A DNA stretch of 26,118 nucleotides, from positions 1 through 26,118 of the forward strand of contig CAVQTK010000005.1 of the NCBI GenBank assembly GCA_963716455.1. The letters are read 5' to 3'. Positions within the stretch are counted from its first letter, which is position 1; each line of letters opens with the position of its first letter. Position numbers and translations under genes: made by a program. The notes beneath the pieces are model-generated. The model was given only the letters and a program-made list of their open reading frames with translations, had not been told where the DNA came from and did not search any database. Source of the stretch: CAVQTK01 sp963716455 (GTDB taxonomy: Bacteria > Pseudomonadota > Gammaproteobacteria > Coxiellales > Coxiellaceae). Below are positions 16,713 through 24,540 of the stretch, piece by piece.

Positions 16713-18834
16713 ATGAGCAAAGTAATGAAAGTTTATGTCAACCCTATGGAGCTCGCTAGTTATTATGCGGAAGCTAAAAATCGCAGTGGCAAAAAAGTTG
16801 CTGGCGATACCGGTAGCGGCGCTCGCTTGTATAATGCATTACAAATTATTTTATCACGAAAAGTCAAAGTTAGCCCTAACCATAACATTGGAGATTTAGA
16901 ACATCAACAAATTGACAAGGCATGCAAAAAAATTGAAGCAAAGAGGTGTTTTAATTAAAAGGAAGAACTTTTTGTAACTAAGGAGGGATATATAAAAGGA
17001 TTTGAAATAGAGGTTACTACATCAGAAATGCAGACTTTAGCTAATGCATGGATAGCAATAGTTTAGTTTTTGATAATCATTTTTAGCAGTTATAGCCTCT
17101 AAAGCGCAAGATGAAAAATCTAATTCTAGCCAAGTCCTAGGTCCTATTCAAAGTTTAGTTAAATGTTTAAAAAATGATGAGTTTATGTTAGTAGTTGGTG
17201 CCGAAGGCAGTCAAAATGTGTTGCTGATCACTGACCAATCAAATCGAAAAAAATTACAAGAAGAAATCTTTAGGTCTAAAAAGATAACGCAAGCAGAAGC
17301 AGTTGCACTCGTATTCGCGGCCGGAAAAAAACCGCCGATAATTCCTCGTGTTCTAGCTGAGGCTCTTGCTGAGTTGAAATTAGACGGTATTGTTTTTGAA
17401 GGTGAACACAACAGTTTTCATGTTGTTTTCTATAAAACTTCTAGTGAGGACCGTATTGAAGAAGTATTTAATAATTACAGTTTATTTTTGAACGATACGA
17501 TAAAAGGTAACTTGCAAGCTGCAGTTGTAGTAGCAGATGGAAAACAACAGAGCACCAACCCTCTTGCTGAGTATCTTCATACTGATCAATTTGCAGTGTT
17601 TGATATAAGCAACCAGGAGGTTTTTGTTGGAACTAAAGAGAATATTGCAAAGCTTAAAGGATTAGAAGAAATTGCGTTAAAGTTTAGCGACTTTATGAAG
17701 TTATTGCCGATTTTGGCAGGGACAAAGCCACAAAAGAAAAGACATCCTCTCATTCAGTTCCTTATTGACCAACAAGCTTTGTCTGAAAATAGTTTAGCCC
17801 GAATAGTAAAAAAAGGACAAGGTAAAGAAGTGCTTATTATCTGTAAAAAAGATGAAAAGCCAGTAGGAGACGCAATTAAAACAGCCATTGATACATTGAG
17901 TTTCACAATAGATAGTGAGGCTTTTAGATCTCCTGGAAAAACTTTGCAAGACACCATAGCTACTTTAAAAGCAGAAAAAGTAATATCAGAAAATTATATT
18001 ACTTACACTACAAAACAAGATACGAGGATAATGATCAGTCAACAGGAATGGAAAACCCTGGCTAATTATAAAAGAGATTATTACCAACCTTCGCCTTCAA
18101 CAAGTGCTATTTTAGGTCTGATTGCGGTTAAAGATGTTAAAGAAATTAAAGCCAAGCCCCAAAATAAGTCTACCCCAGCTAAATTTGCAGCAAATTGTAT
18201 AAATTTAGGTATTGAATGTCAGGTAGTAGACGGTAAGGGTAAAGATAGCATGGGTATTGTTGGGTTGACCCAAGCTAATAAAGTCAAATTAGAAAGTCTA
18301 TTGGCTAAATTTATTGTTGTTCCTAAAAAGGCCTTTGATTTTGTAAGCCCTCGGCTTAAGGATCCTTCTGCCCATTATTACGGAGATGTGGGAGAGAAAA
18401 ATGGAGAACAATATGTGTTATTTAAAGGAAGCACACAAGCCTTTAAAAAGCTTTATTTAGCATGTGCTCCCGATTTTGTTAAAAGCCAAAATTCAGGGGA
18501 GATTATTAACGACGTAAGGCTATATGGTGATAATCAATATTGCGATGCAAGTGAAGTGCAGACCCTGCCTAAGAGTGACATTTTGCAAGAAAATTTGGAC
18601 CAGTGGAAACGAGGAAAATTACTGTCACCCTCTGATTCAGATTCTTAGTGAATTTGCTGAGGAAGAACTGTTAAAACCAGCAACATTACCTCAATTTCAC
18701 TGGCTGGTAATGGTCATTCAACATTTAGCGCTTCCTCGAGTAGTTCGAGTCCGTCCAGTAGCAGTTCTTCTACATCTACGGCAACTTCTACTTCATCCTC
18801 TTTTCTCAATGTATTAGGCTTTAGCACTAACTAA
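16713..18834 (+). pseudogene. Long orphan gene with serine-rich tail, broken in several places
   Basis: An unrecognised protein of about 700 residues in pieces. The first 81 codons (16713-16958, from MSKVMKVYVNPMELASYY) stop at TAA, but the same frame continues as KEELFVTKEGYIKGFEIEV to a TAG near 17067. A frame change then gives FLAVIASKAQDEKSNSSQV from 17080, which runs without a start codon into the 487-residue frame counted from the ATG at 17185. That frame ends at 18648. After it, one frame gives SEFAEEELLKPATLP and the next gives SISLAGNGHSTFSA followed by a run of Ser/Thr/Pro and FLNVLGFSTN, stop 18832-18834. Thus one nonsense and about three frameshift lesions are implied. The middle part has no motif that I can name. 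Promoter and terminator fit one transcription unit. If the 17185 start is used, a truncated 487-residue product could still be made. Confidence 0.65.
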
Positions 18835-18845
18835 ATAGTCATTAA

Positions 18846-18878
18846 AAAACTGCCATTACTAAACGTAATGGCAGTTTT
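18846..18878 (+). terminator. Rho-independent terminator
   Basis: AAAACTGCCATTA (18846-18858), a 7-base loop, TAATGGCAGTTTT (18866-18878): a perfect 13-base stem ending in T-run, twelve bases after the serine-rich tail's stop. It works in either direction by symmetry and shields lepB from upstream transcription. Confidence 0.85.
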
Positions 18879-19063
18879 CTCTCCCAACTAATTTTTCTTA
18901 AGAAGTGCTGGTATTTTAGCTTAATTTGATTATTAGGTGAACAGTTACAAAATTTCTGGATCGTTACCACCCATGATAGTTAAACCTCTTGTTCTTTACC
19001 TGATTTCAAGTTGTTGTTAGTTATGCGATAATAAGCATCGAAACTAGTTTGCAGAGAGGAACA

Positions 19064-19852
19064 ATGGTTATTATTGATTTTACTTTTTATTTAACTCTGG
19101 CTGTCATAGTGACCGGGTTGATTGCTTTACTGGATAGTCTCTTCTGGACAAAAAAGCGACGTCAAAGTGGAAAAAAACCATCTATACTTGTTGAGTATGC
19201 GCGCGCATTTTTCCCGGTTTTATTATTAGTATTATTGATTCGCTCTTTTTTAGTGCAGCCTTATCGCGTTCCTACTAGTTCGATGGTGCCTACCATTCTG
19301 CCTGGCGATTTTATTGCCGTAAAACAATATGAATACGGACTACGTTTACCGGTATTGAACAAAAAGATTATTTCTATTCACGAACCCCGTCATGGTGATG
19401 TAGTGTTATTTCGTTTTCCTCCTAACCCTTCTCTCACTTATGTAAAACGTATCGTGGGTGTACCTGGGGATCATGTCGAGTACCGGAATAAAATTTTATA
19501 TATTAATGGGAAAGAAATGCAGCAGAAGTTACTAGAAGAAACCCATTATATTGATGAAAACGGAATTTATTTTGTAGTAAATCGTTTGGAAGAAAATTTA
19601 GACGGAGTTAAGCATCAAATATTTGTCCAGCCAAGTGGTGGAGAGACACAAGATTATGATGTGATTGTTCCGCCAAATCACTATTTTGCTATGGGCGATA
19701 ATCGCGATAATAGTGGAGACAGCCGCATTTGGGGATTTGTCCCAGAAGAAAATTTGATTGGCCAAGCTTTTTGGGCTTTCATGAGCTGGAATGTCATTGT
19801 TGATTGGCCAGATAAAATTCGTTGGGAACGAATTGGTTTAAGCATTCACTAA
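19064..19852 (+). CDS. lepB: Signal peptidase I
   Basis: A 262-residue inner-membrane serine protease that removes signal peptides from exported proteins. Two N-terminal membrane helices (about 5-28 and 48-65) precede the catalytic box PTSSMVPT with Ser73, and YVKRIVGVPGD supplies the general-base Lys128. MGDNRDNSGDSR is the conserved box E. I choose the ATG at 19064, just after agagagga, rather than the TTG 15 bases upstream. It starts a tight lepB-rnc-era-recO run; rnc begins two bases after its stop. Confidence 0.96.
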   Translation: MVIIDFTFYLTLAVIVTGLIALLDSLFWTKKRRQSGKKPSILVEYARAFFPVLLLVLLIRSFLVQPYRVPTSSMVPTILPGDFIAVKQYEYGLRLPVLNKKIISIHEPRHGDVVLFRFPPNPSLTYVKRIVGVPGDHVEYRNKILYINGKEMQQKLLEETHYIDENGIYFVVNRLEENLDGVKHQIFVQPSGGETQDYDVIVPPNHYFAMGDNRDNSGDSRIWGFVPEENLIGQAFWAFMSWNVIVDWPDKIRWERIGLSIH

Positions 19853-19854
19853 GT

Positions 19855-20520
19855 ATGAAAAATTTATCCTCATTGTCAAGCCGGCTCGGGTATCAGTTTA
19901 AAGACCCTGAATTGCTGACTTGTGCTTTACGCCATCGCAGTGTAGGAAAATTAAATAACGAGCGCTTGGAATTCTTAGGCGATGCGATTTTGAGTACGAT
20001 TATTGCCGAAGCGCTTTTTCATCATCACCCTCAAGCCTATGAAGGGGAATTAAGTCGAATGCGATCCATTCTAGTAAATGGACCTCACTTGGCTACTTTA
20101 GCGAAGGAATTGGGGTTGGGGGCGCATTTGCATCTGGGTGTAGGCGAAATGAAAAGCGGTGGACAGCATCGTGAATCCATTTTAGCTGGAGCGTTTGAAG
20201 CATTGATTGGCGCAATCTATTTAGATAGTGATATAGAAACCTGTCGACGCTGTATTTTCCATTGGTATGGTAAGCGTTTAGATGATTTAAGAGAATTACA
20301 ACCCGCTAAAGATCCCAAAAGCCGGTTACAGGAATGGGCGCAAGCGCATAAGTTTGCCCTTCCGGTTTATAAGATGAAGGTAACGGGAAAGCCCCATTCG
20401 CAAACTTTTCATGTTACCTGCCACATTGAAGGATTAGCGCACATCGCTGAAGGGACGAATAACAGTCGACGTAAAGCGGAACAAGAAGCTGCCTGCCATT
20501 ATTTGAGTTTGATTGAATGA
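19855..20520 (+). CDS. rnc: Ribonuclease III
   Basis: A 221-residue double-strand-specific endoribonuclease that processes rRNA and structured mRNAs. The signature NERLEFLGDAIL (35-46) supplies catalytic acidic residues (Glu39, Asp43), AGAFEALIGAIYLD completes the active site, and the C-terminal dsRNA-binding domain runs from KDPKSRLQEWAQ to SRRKAEQEAACHYL. The start is the ATG at 19855; an upstream in-frame start would overlap lepB. Its stop overlaps era (ATGA), so the two are translationally coupled. Confidence 0.97.
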   Translation: MKNLSSLSSRLGYQFKDPELLTCALRHRSVGKLNNERLEFLGDAILSTIIAEALFHHHPQAYEGELSRMRSILVNGPHLATLAKELGLGAHLHLGVGEMKSGGQHRESILAGAFEALIGAIYLDSDIETCRRCIFHWYGKRLDDLRELQPAKDPKSRLQEWAQAHKFALPVYKMKVTGKPHSQTFHVTCHIEGLAHIAEGTNNSRRKAEQEAACHYLSLIE

Positions 20521-21410
20521 CTGAAGTAAAATATTCTGGCTACGTTGCGGTTGTGGGTCGGCCTAATGTAGGCAAATCTACTTTAATTAATCACTTGTTG
20601 GGACAAAAAATTAGTATTACCTCGCGTAAACCCCAAACCACTCGTCATCGTATTTTGGGCATTAAAACTCAAGCAGAAAAACAATTTGTATATGTAGACA
20701 CCCCGGGACTGCATCAACACGCTAATCGCGTTTTAAATCGTTATATGAACCGGACTGCATTAACTGTTTTGCATGAAGTAGATGTCGTTGTTTTTATGGT
20801 GGATGCTTGTCGCTGGAATTCCCAAGATGAATGGATATTAAACTATTTGCAAAAGTTAACCGTTCCAATCATTCTTGCGGTAAATAAAATCGATAAAATA
20901 CCGGATCGTAAAATTTTACTTCCGTATTTAAAGACCGTTGCAGAACGATATTCATTTGCAGAAATAATTCCGTTGAGTGCTAAAAGTGGTGAACAAATAA
21001 ATATTTTAGAAAATAGTATTGGCAAATACTTGCCGGAAGGGAAAGCATTTTTCCCAGAAGATCAGATCACCGATCGCAGTGATCAATTTATGGCGACAGA
21101 AATGGTTCGAGAGAAATTGATGCGTTTTTTAGGTCAAGAACTGCCTTATGCCATAACAGTTACAATCGATGTCTATGAAGAGCAACCGCAAATTACTCGT
21201 ATTGCTGCAGTGATTTGGGTAGAAAAAGCCAGTCAAAAATCTATTGTCATTGGCGAAGCTGGGGCAGGCTTGAAAATGGTGGGACAAAAAGCACGATTAG
21301 ATTTAGAAAAATATTTAAAAAAGAAAGTATTTTTACAACTGTGGGTTAAAGTAAAAAGTGGTTGGTCTAATGATGAAAAATCACTACAGCAGTTAGGTTA
21401 TGGGGAATAG
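20517..21410 (+). CDS. era: GTPase Era
   Basis: A 297-residue GTPase that binds 16S rRNA and assists 30S maturation. GTPase motifs: GRPNVGKS (14-21), the switch region SRKPQTTRHRI, DTPGL, and NKID. The C-terminal KH domain contains SIVIGEAGAGLKMVGQKARL; its GxxG loop reads GEAGAG rather than the more usual GKGG form. It overlaps rnc by four bases, and recO follows after 21 bases. Confidence 0.97.
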   Translation: MTEVKYSGYVAVVGRPNVGKSTLINHLLGQKISITSRKPQTTRHRILGIKTQAEKQFVYVDTPGLHQHANRVLNRYMNRTALTVLHEVDVVVFMVDACRWNSQDEWILNYLQKLTVPIILAVNKIDKIPDRKILLPYLKTVAERYSFAEIIPLSAKSGEQINILENSIGKYLPEGKAFFPEDQITDRSDQFMATEMVREKLMRFLGQELPYAITVTIDVYEEQPQITRIAAVIWVEKASQKSIVIGEAGAGLKMVGQKARLDLEKYLKKKVFLQLWVKVKSGWSNDEKSLQQLGYGE

Positions 21411-21431
21411 ATATCTTTCGAATAGTAACCA

Positions 21432-22157
21432 ATGACTACTCGTGTATGGTTAGAGCCCGTGTTTGTGTTGCATCAACGACCGTATCGGAATAGTAGTTTA
21501 ATTGTAGAATTGTTATCACTTAATTATGGCCGATTATCTGCTATAGCTCGAAGTGCGCGGGGCCCGAAATCTCGTTATAAAGGCTATTTACAACTTTTTT
21601 CTCCTCTATTAATATCGTGGAGCGCTAGCTGCGAATTAGCTTCTATACAGCATGTAGAACTTGCTGGTTCATCTTATCAACTAAATGGTGCTTCGTTATG
21701 GTGCGGTTTTTATCTTAATGAATTGTTATTGCGCTTATTACCACGAGAAGACCCTGCAGCGGATATTTTTTTTGATTATCAACACGTTTTATCGCGTTTA
21801 GAAAGTAACACAGAAAAATTAGAAGTTGCTTTGCGTTGTTATGAAAAATGTCTTCTAGAACGTTTGGGCTATGGTTTAGTATTCACCCACGAAATGCAAA
21901 CGAATGAACCCATTATTCCAGAAGCTTTTTATCGCTGGCTACCGGATAAAGGTTTTTTACGTTGTATCTCTAATCATTCCATTCCTGCACAGCTTTTTTC
22001 GGGCAGGAGCTTATTAGCATTTCATGAGGAAAACTGGAATAATAATCAAGATTTGGCAGCTGCTAAGCGGCTCATGCGCGAAGTGCTTCGCTACCATTTA
22101 GGGGGTAAGCCTTTAAAGAGCCGAGAATTGATGAGAAAGGGTGAAGAAATTAATTAG
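21432..22157 (+). CDS. recO: DNA repair protein RecO
   Basis: A 241-residue recombination mediator acting with RecR to load RecA on gapped DNA. The N-terminal OB fold is recognisable: PVFVLHQRPYRNSSLIVELL, then YGRLSAIARSARGPKS. WCGFYLNELLLRLLPRED is the family's central helix, and the C terminus ends LRYHLGGKPLKSRELM. It belongs to the lepB-rnc-era-recO operon. Confidence 0.95.
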   Translation: MTTRVWLEPVFVLHQRPYRNSSLIVELLSLNYGRLSAIARSARGPKSRYKGYLQLFSPLLISWSASCELASIQHVELAGSSYQLNGASLWCGFYLNELLLRLLPREDPAADIFFDYQHVLSRLESNTEKLEVALRCYEKCLLERLGYGLVFTHEMQTNEPIIPEAFYRWLPDKGFLRCISNHSIPAQLFSGRSLLAFHEENWNNNQDLAAAKRLMREVLRYHLGGKPLKSRELMRKGEEIN

Positions 22158-22216
22158 ATATATTAAAATTTATTCACTGCAGCTTGTTGTGGGTATTTTT
22201 TTAAATGGGGAAAAAC

Positions 22217-22978
22217 ATGAACTCTAGCCATTCTTCCGTCTTACACTTAGGTGTTAATATTGATCATGTGGCAACTTTACGTCAAGCCCGCGGAACTTTT
22301 TATCCGGATCCAGTAGAAGCAGCATTATTGGCGATTAAAGCGGGTGCAGATAGCATTACTTTGCATTTGCGAGAAGACCGTCGACATATTCAAGACGCGG
22401 ATTTATGGGGGATAAAAAAAGCGATTCAAGTACCTATAAATTTAGAAATGGCAGCAACCACAGAGATGATTGAAATCGCCAAAATGATGCAACCTAAATA
22501 TTGTTGCTTAGTGCCTGAAAAACGCGCTGAGTTAACTACTGAAGGGGGGTTAAATGTGGTGGCGCAAGAAAAAGAGATTTCTCTTGTATGTCAGCAATTA
22601 GCAGCCGTAGGTATAAAAGTATCTTTATTTATTGATCCAGATGTTCAGCAAATTGAAGCAGCCAAACGCTGTGGGTCGCCTGTAATCGAATTGAATACCG
22701 GTAATTATGCTGAAGCCAAAATTCCCGAAGTTAAACAAAGGTCCTTGTGTTATTTAGAACAGGCTATGTACGTAGCCAATCAACTGGGTCTTATCGTCAA
22801 TGCTGGACATGGACTTAATTATGAAAATGTCCAGCCAATTGCTGCGTTAAAATACTTAAATGAGCTAAATATTGGCCACAGTATTATTGCTTATGCTTTG
22901 TACTGGGGATTGGAAACCGCTGTTAAAAAAATGAAGCTCTTAATGCAGCAAGCCCGGAACATGTTTAACAATACATGA
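22217..22978 (+). CDS. pdxJ: Pyridoxine 5'-phosphate synthase
   Basis: A TIM-barrel enzyme of about 253 residues that condenses 1-deoxyxylulose 5-phosphate with 3-amino-2-oxopropyl phosphate to make pyridoxine 5'-phosphate (vitamin B6). LGVNIDHVATLRQARG, ITLHLREDRRHIQD, PINLEMAAT, CLVPEKRAELTTEGG and VNAGHGLNY are all present, covering the active-site loops. I prefer the ATG at 22217, with gggga just upstream, over the one at 22205. Its end overlaps the convergent lpxH by 14 bases. Confidence 0.95.
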   Translation: MNSSHSSVLHLGVNIDHVATLRQARGTFYPDPVEAALLAIKAGADSITLHLREDRRHIQDADLWGIKKAIQVPINLEMAATTEMIEIAKMMQPKYCCLVPEKRAELTTEGGLNVVAQEKEISLVCQQLAAVGIKVSLFIDPDVQQIEAAKRCGSPVIELNTGNYAEAKIPEVKQRSLCYLEQAMYVANQLGLIVNAGHGLNYENVQPIAALKYLNELNIGHSIIAYALYWGLETAVKKMKLLMQQARNMFNNT

Positions 22979-23708
22979 AAGGTAGCTTTTCAAATTGAAA
23001 TTGCAGCTGATCATCGCAAGTCAAAATATGTCCACTAGAATGCCAATCGCCCAAAACCATCCGTTGAATTTTCTCGTTGTTTAAAATAAGTGGATAAAAT
23101 CCAGGCCTATGGGTGTGACCGTGAATAAGATGCTTTACGTTATGGGCTTGCATCACTTTAATCACTTCAGTTTCCGCAACATCCATGATGTATTCTTTTA
23201 ATTTTATTTGATGATGACGACTTTGTTGGCGCAACCATTTGCCTATTTTTTGTCTAAATTTCAACGGCAGACATAAGGCGAGTTTTTGATTCAGAGGCTT
23301 CAAAGCCTGGCGACGCCAAGCCTGATGTTTTTTGTCTGCAGTACATAAACTGTCACCATGCATTAAAAGAACTCGTTGCCCATACAAATTAATAACGGTT
23401 GGATCGGGTATTATCTCCACTCCTGTCATTGCTGAGAATTTTTGACCAACCAGAAAATCACGATTTCCCCGCATAAAGTAAATGCGCAATCCTGCAGCAG
23501 TGGTTTTTTTAAGAGCTTGAATAATTTCTTTATTAAAAATATTGAGGTCGTCATCTCCAACCCATGCTTCAAATAAATCACCTAAAATGTATAAAGCAGT
23601 TGCTTTCTGAGTTTTATATTGGAGAAAATATAAAAACGTAGCGGTGACATGAGGTTCATTAGCAAATAAATGCAGGTCAGATATAAAAAGGGTATAATTT
23701 TTTTTCAT
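22965..23708 (-). CDS. lpxH: UDP-2,3-diacylglucosamine diphosphatase LpxH
   Basis: A 247-residue calcineurin-like metallophosphoesterase that hydrolyses UDP-2,3-diacylglucosamine to lipid X in lipid A synthesis. Metal-binding motifs: SDLHL, GDLFEAWVGDD, GNRDFLVG, MHGDSLC and HGHTHRPG. The start is set at the ATG at 23708 (KKNYTLFISDLHL); the frame stays open 75 bases upstream, but that stretch holds the sdhC promoter and does not look like LpxH. Confidence 0.95.
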   Translation of the reverse strand: MKKNYTLFISDLHLFANEPHVTATFLYFLQYKTQKATALYILGDLFEAWVGDDDLNIFNKEIIQALKKTTAAGLRIYFMRGNRDFLVGQKFSAMTGVEIIPDPTVINLYGQRVLLMHGDSLCTADKKHQAWRRQALKPLNQKLALCLPLKFRQKIGKWLRQQSRHHQIKLKEYIMDVAETEVIKVMQAHNVKHLIHGHTHRPGFYPLILNNEKIQRMVLGDWHSSGHILTCDDQLQFQFEKLPFMYC

Positions 23709-23733
23709 GCATAAAAGTCGATAGTTCAATGGT

Positions 23734-23762
23734 TTGTATTTTAACTGTATTAAAGCTATAAT
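23734..23762 (+). promoter_or_regulatory. Strong sigma-70-like promoter of sdhCDA
   Basis: TTGTAT (23734-23739), a 17-base spacer and a perfect TATAAT (23757-23762), about 70 bases before the sdhC start. It is the best promoter match in the window and implies a leader of roughly 60 bases. Confidence 0.7.
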
Positions 23763-23832
23763 CAAGCCGTTTTTTAAAGCCATAGGGCCTTAAAATGATT
23801 AATTGCAAGGCTTTCCCTAATAAGGACCGACC

Positions 23833-24208
23833 GTGAAATTGAATAGACCGATTAATTTAAATTTGTGGCGGATAAAATTTCCGATTACAGCAATTGTCTC
23901 TATTTTACATCGGATTTCCGGTATTGTGTTTTTTTTAGCTATCCCATTCCTACTTTATCTTTTAAGTCACTCTTTGGTCTCTCAAGTATACTTCGATCAA
24001 TTGAACACGATGTTATTGAATTCTATGTTGAAGTATGTATGGTGGCTGCTTGTTAATGGCAATTATATGGCATGTATTTGCTGGGATTCGTCATTTATTG
24101 ATGGATTATGGAGTAGGCGAAAGCTTACCTATGGCTCGGTTAAGCGCCTGGGTAGTAGTCATTGCGTCAATTTTAACCGGTATCTTGTTAGGATTTTGGT
24201 TATGGTAA
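23833..24208 (+). pseudogene. sdhC: Succinate dehydrogenase cytochrome b556 subunit, frameshifted as written
   Basis: SdhC anchors complex II in the membrane and shares a heme b with SdhD. The GTG start (Shine-Dalgarno taagga) opens a frame with NRPINLNLWRIKFPITAIVS and SILHRISGIVFFLAIPFLL, the family's first helix. At about 24053-24056 the frame is lost: as written it continues with unrelated residues, while the +1 frame reads MAIIWHVFAGIRHLLMDYG and SLPMARLSAWVVVIASILTG to a stop at 24206-24208. One extra A in GTTAATGG explains this. The second half holds the heme-ligand region (HVFAGIRH). With the base removed the protein would be about 124 residues, normal for SdhC. It may be a sequencing error, since the rest of the operon is intact. 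Confidence 0.85.
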
Positions 24209-24540
24209 GAGTAAACCATAGTGGTTTGCGCGATTGGCTTGGTCAACGCATTACGGCAATTATTTTGGGTTTATATGTCATATTTATTTTTGCGTTTTTC
24301 TTAAAAAATCAACCTCTCTATTTCGCTCAATGGCAAGCTTTATTTCAAAACAGCATAATGAAAATTGCCACATTAATAGTATTAATAAGCATCTTATGGC
24401 ATGCTTGGATTGGCTTATGGGTGATTTCAACCGACTATATTAAATCAATTACACTACGACTTTTCTTACAAGTAGCAATTTTAATTTTATTGTTAGGGTA
24501 TGTAGCATGGGGGATAGAGATTTTATGGGTCAGAGGATGA
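24202..24540 (+). CDS. sdhD: Succinate dehydrogenase hydrophobic membrane anchor subunit
   Basis: A 112-residue membrane protein with three hydrophobic helices, MVRVNHSGLRDWLGQRITAI at the N terminus and ILWHAWIGLWVISTDYIKS in the second helix region, where the heme/quinone histidine and the Asp-Tyr pair are expected. It anchors SdhAB together with SdhC. The ATG at 24202 overlaps the ancestral sdhC stop (ATGGTAA), and the end overlaps the sdhA ATG. Because of the sdhC lesion, the upstream frame runs straight into this one. Confidence 0.9.
   Translation: MVRVNHSGLRDWLGQRITAIILGLYVIFIFAFFLKNQPLYFAQWQALFQNSIMKIATLIVLISILWHAWIGLWVISTDYIKSITLRLFLQVAILILLLGYVAWGIEILWVRG

Noticed and set aside
18524..18817. 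A separate 97-codon gene
   Set aside because: Only its middle (SEFAEEELLKPATLP) looks real, and that piece fits as a frameshifted segment of the long orphan gene; the rest is a shadow of the serine-rich tail.
23833..24540. A single 235-residue SdhC-SdhD fusion protein
   Set aside because: The middle part matches nothing, while the +1 frame gives a proper SdhC second half ending at 24208 with a normal ATGGTAA overlap to sdhD. A frameshift explains it better than a fusion.
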